A DNA stretch of 14,444 bases from an uncultured Spirochaetaceae bacterium (GTDB lineage Bacteria; Spirochaetota; Spirochaetia; Treponematales; UBA12059): NCBI GenBank assembly GCA_938004315.1, contig CALKWG010000426.1, positions 1 to 14,444 on the forward strand. The letters run 5' to 3'. The notes under the pieces are model-generated. The model saw only the letters and a list, made by a program, of their open reading frames with translations. It was not told the origin of the DNA and did not search any database. Each line of letters starts with the position of its first letter. Within the stretch, counting starts at the first letter, position 1. Below are positions 12,762 to 14,444 of this stretch, piece after piece. A program made the position numbers and the translations under genes.

Positions 12762-13631
12762 ATGCGTAGCTTCGCCGTTCGCCGAGGCGCCTCGGCGCGC
12801 CGGGCGCGCCCGATCTTGCTCGCGCTCATAGCCGCGGCGATCGCCGTCACGTCTCCCTCCGCGCAAGCCCGTAGCCCGGGCGGAGGCGGAGGCGCCGGTC
12901 AGGCGCCTACCGCGCCGGCGCCCGGCGGGGACGAGCTGCGCGAGCGGGCCGGCGAACCCGCCGGAGGTCCCGCCGAGGCGCCGCGCCCCGGCGTCGCCCA
13001 GGGACTGAACGTCGGTCCGGCCGAGTTCTCCTCGTGGCTGTCGGGCTCCCCGGAGGCGGCCCGCTTCGCCGGCGCCCGCGAGGCCCTCGCGGCCATGGCC
13101 GAGCGCGCCGCCGGGGCCGGGGTCCCCCTCGGGGCGATCATGCTGCGCGTCCGCGAGGCGGCCGCCAAGCGCGTCGATCCGGAGACCCTGGTGGCGGCTC
13201 TGGAGCTCGACCTGGCCCGATGGATCGAGCTCGCCGCCCTCCTCCGAGGGACCGGTTGGCCGCCGACCGCCCAGGCGCCCGAGTTCTTCGTGGCCGCCGG
13301 GGCCGCGTTGCGTAACGGGCTTGACGCCGCATCCTTAAGCGAGCTGATGAGCTGGTCGATTCGCGCCAAGGCCGCCCCTGAACGCGTCGGCGCGGCGATG
13401 ATCGCGGCGGCGGGCCTCGTTCCCGCCCTCGGCCGGAGCGGGGCCGCGCGCGCCGCCTTGGCCCTGGCCGCTTCGAGGCTCCGTCCCGGCGAGTTCGACG
13501 CGGCGGCGGCCTCGCTCGTCTCCGCGTCGGCCCGCGGAGCGCGCGCCGCCGAACTTATCGCCGCCTTGGAGGATGTCCTCGGCCGGCGCGGGACGCTCCG
13601 CGACCTGGAAAGACGAGTAGGACGGCCGTGA
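12762..13631 (+). CDS. Secreted all-helical protein of the sigma/CBM48 cassette
   Basis: The product has 289 residues. A basic N-terminus and hydrophobic stretch ending SAQA (about 1-36) form a signal peptide. A Gly/Pro/Ala-rich linker (37-85) leads to an all-helical body with repeated 'G-(V/L)-P...RV-x-EA-x-KRVDPETL-x-AAL' style units, as in GVPLGAIMLRVREAA and KRVDPETLVAALEL. I chose the ATG at 12762 because AAGGAGG ends five nt before it; in-frame ATGs at 12747 and 12759 are less well placed. The 12747 ATG overlaps the stop of the CBM48 gene, so the three genes form one operon. Its function is unknown; the location and export suggest it partners the CBM48 domain (inference). Confidence 0.8.
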   Translation: MRSFAVRRGASARRARPILLALIAAAIAVTSPSAQARSPGGGGGAGQAPTAPAPGGDELRERAGEPAGGPAEAPRPGVAQGLNVGPAEFSSWLSGSPEAARFAGAREALAAMAERAAGAGVPLGAIMLRVREAAAKRVDPETLVAALELDLARWIELAALLRGTGWPPTAQAPEFFVAAGAALRNGLDAASLSELMSWSIRAKAAPERVGAAMIAAAGLVPALGRSGAARAALALAASRLRPGEFDAAAASLVSASARGARAAELIAALEDVLGRRGTLRDLERRVGRP

Positions 13632-13691
13632 TCGGGCGCCCTCGTAGTATAAAGCCTCGCTTTCTGGCATCTTAAGCGCGGAGGCGCGGCG

Positions 13692-14399
13692 ATGATCGAT
13701 AGGCTGGACGAAAGCGTAGAAGGATCGAGGCTCGGACGGGAGCGCGACGGGCGGACGGAAGGCCCAAGCGCGCGCCAGGCCTCCTGGTCCCTCTTCCTTA
13801 TCCCCGCGGTCGTGTTGGCCCTGGTCCTAGGCTATGGGCTTAAGGCCTTCTCGTCCGCGGGCGGGTTGGCCGACGCGCGGCTCAAGCCAGCGGCCGCGCC
13901 GCAGGATGACGGGCTTTCGCTTCCCCGGCCTGCCGATATAGGGAACGCGCGCGCCGACGAGTTCTTCCGCGCGGCCGCCCAGGCCGGGCCGGCCCCTAGC
14001 TTCGTCCCCCCGAAGACCGGCCTTATCACGATAGACGACGAGACCTTTACCCTGGCCTACGACGAGATCTACGAGAGGCGGGCGTCCTACTACGGCCGCG
14101 AGATCCGCCTAGGCGGCTTCGTCCTGTATCAGGAGGGCCTGGGCCCGGGGGAGTTCCTCTTAGGCCGCAAGCTCGTTACCTGCTGCGACGAGCACGCCTA
14201 CTTCATAGGCTTCGTGGCCGAGGCCGACGGGCCGCCGCCGCCCGAGTACAGCCGCTGGGAGGCTACGGGCGTCATCGAGGAGCGGCCGTACGTCGATCCC
14301 GACCGCGGCATGAGCTTCACGGTGCCGGCCATACGTATCCGCGCCCTACGCGCCGCCCCCGGCCTGGCCGAGGCGGTGAGCCCGCCTAAGGCGCCTTAG
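13692..14399 (+). CDS. Membrane-anchored TIGR03943/DUF1980-like protein
   Basis: A 235-residue protein with one transmembrane helix (31-53) and a C-terminal domain (about 110-225) like the TIGR03943/DUF1980 (YcgQ-type) family: 'YGREIRLGGFVLYQ', then the family-like 'RKLVTCCDEHAYFIGF' with C164-C165, then 'WEATGVIEERPY'. Family members usually pair with a DUF318/UPF0718 permease (YcgR-type) in a putative membrane complex of unknown function; no such gene is in the window. Usual members have two N-terminal helices, so one here is a variation. The ATG has GGAGG seven nt upstream. It starts 60 bp after the cassette, and TATAAA at 13648-13653 hints at its own promoter, with no good -35. Confidence 0.82.
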   Translation: MIDRLDESVEGSRLGRERDGRTEGPSARQASWSLFLIPAVVLALVLGYGLKAFSSAGGLADARLKPAAAPQDDGLSLPRPADIGNARADEFFRAAAQAGPAPSFVPPKTGLITIDDETFTLAYDEIYERRASYYGREIRLGGFVLYQEGLGPGEFLLGRKLVTCCDEHAYFIGFVAEADGPPPPEYSRWEATGVIEERPYVDPDRGMSFTVPAIRIRALRAAPGLAEAVSPPKAP

Positions 14400-14444
14400 C
14401 CCAGGTCCCCGCCCGTGGCCGCGCGTATAGCCTGCGCGAGCGTC
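14396..14444 (-). CDS. Possible C-terminal end of a minus-strand gene (cut by right edge)
   Basis: Read on the minus strand, the last 49 bases encode TLAQAIRAATGGDLG followed by TAA (14396-14398). The TAA overlaps the stop codon of the plus-strand gene. It looks like a plausible protein end in a convergent arrangement, but 15 residues cannot identify a family and an open frame this short is not proof. Confidence 0.3.
   Translation of the reverse strand, partial: TLAQAIRAATGGDLG

Overview
This is a GC-rich bacterial chromosomal window of 14.4 kb. It holds about 16 protein genes, one clear riboswitch and several short structured intergenic stretches. I see no rRNA, tRNA, CRISPR array or insertion sequence. 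CheC-type chemotaxis, c-di-GMP signalling, secreted proteins and an Rpn-family nuclease fit a motile bacterium, probably diderm and possibly a GC-rich spirochaete. That placement is inference; no phylogenetic marker gene is present.

Left part (1-5450). A minus-strand pair encodes an FAD-dependent oxidoreductase, cut by the left edge, and a retinol-dehydrogenase-like short-chain dehydrogenase. They overlap by four bases. They diverge from a small integral membrane protein across a promoter whose -10 element reads in both directions. A 150-bp block of four consecutive inverted repeats follows. Next come a Vsr mismatch endonuclease with no methyltransferase beside it, a membrane-anchored protein of unknown function, and, convergently, an Rpn-family (PD-(D/E)XK) gene. 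The Rpn gene has in-frame 12-bp repeats and an internal ribosome-binding site that could produce a short C-terminal protein.

Middle (5523-7344, minus). A CheC-type CheY-P phosphatase is followed, with a 4-bp overlap, by a PAS-GGDEF diguanylate cyclase and a small overlapping ORF. This looks like a chemotaxis/c-di-GMP operon.

Thiamine block (7568-10935, minus). The order of transcription is promoter, TPP riboswitch, ykoE (S component), ykoD (fused double ATPase), ykoC (T component), then an MTH1187-family thiamine-binding protein. Genes overlap or are tightly packed, so this is one TPP-controlled ECF thiamine/HMP transporter operon.

Right part (11039-14444). A divergent module contains an ECF sigma factor, a membrane protein with a cytoplasmic N-terminus and an extracytoplasmic AMPK/CBM48-like glycan-binding domain (a candidate non-zinc anti-sigma), and a secreted all-helical protein. 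A second secreted helical protein with a similar motif is transcribed the other way. A membrane-anchored TIGR03943/DUF1980-like protein follows. The sigma/CBM48/helical-protein cassette is the part most likely to be a poorly described system.
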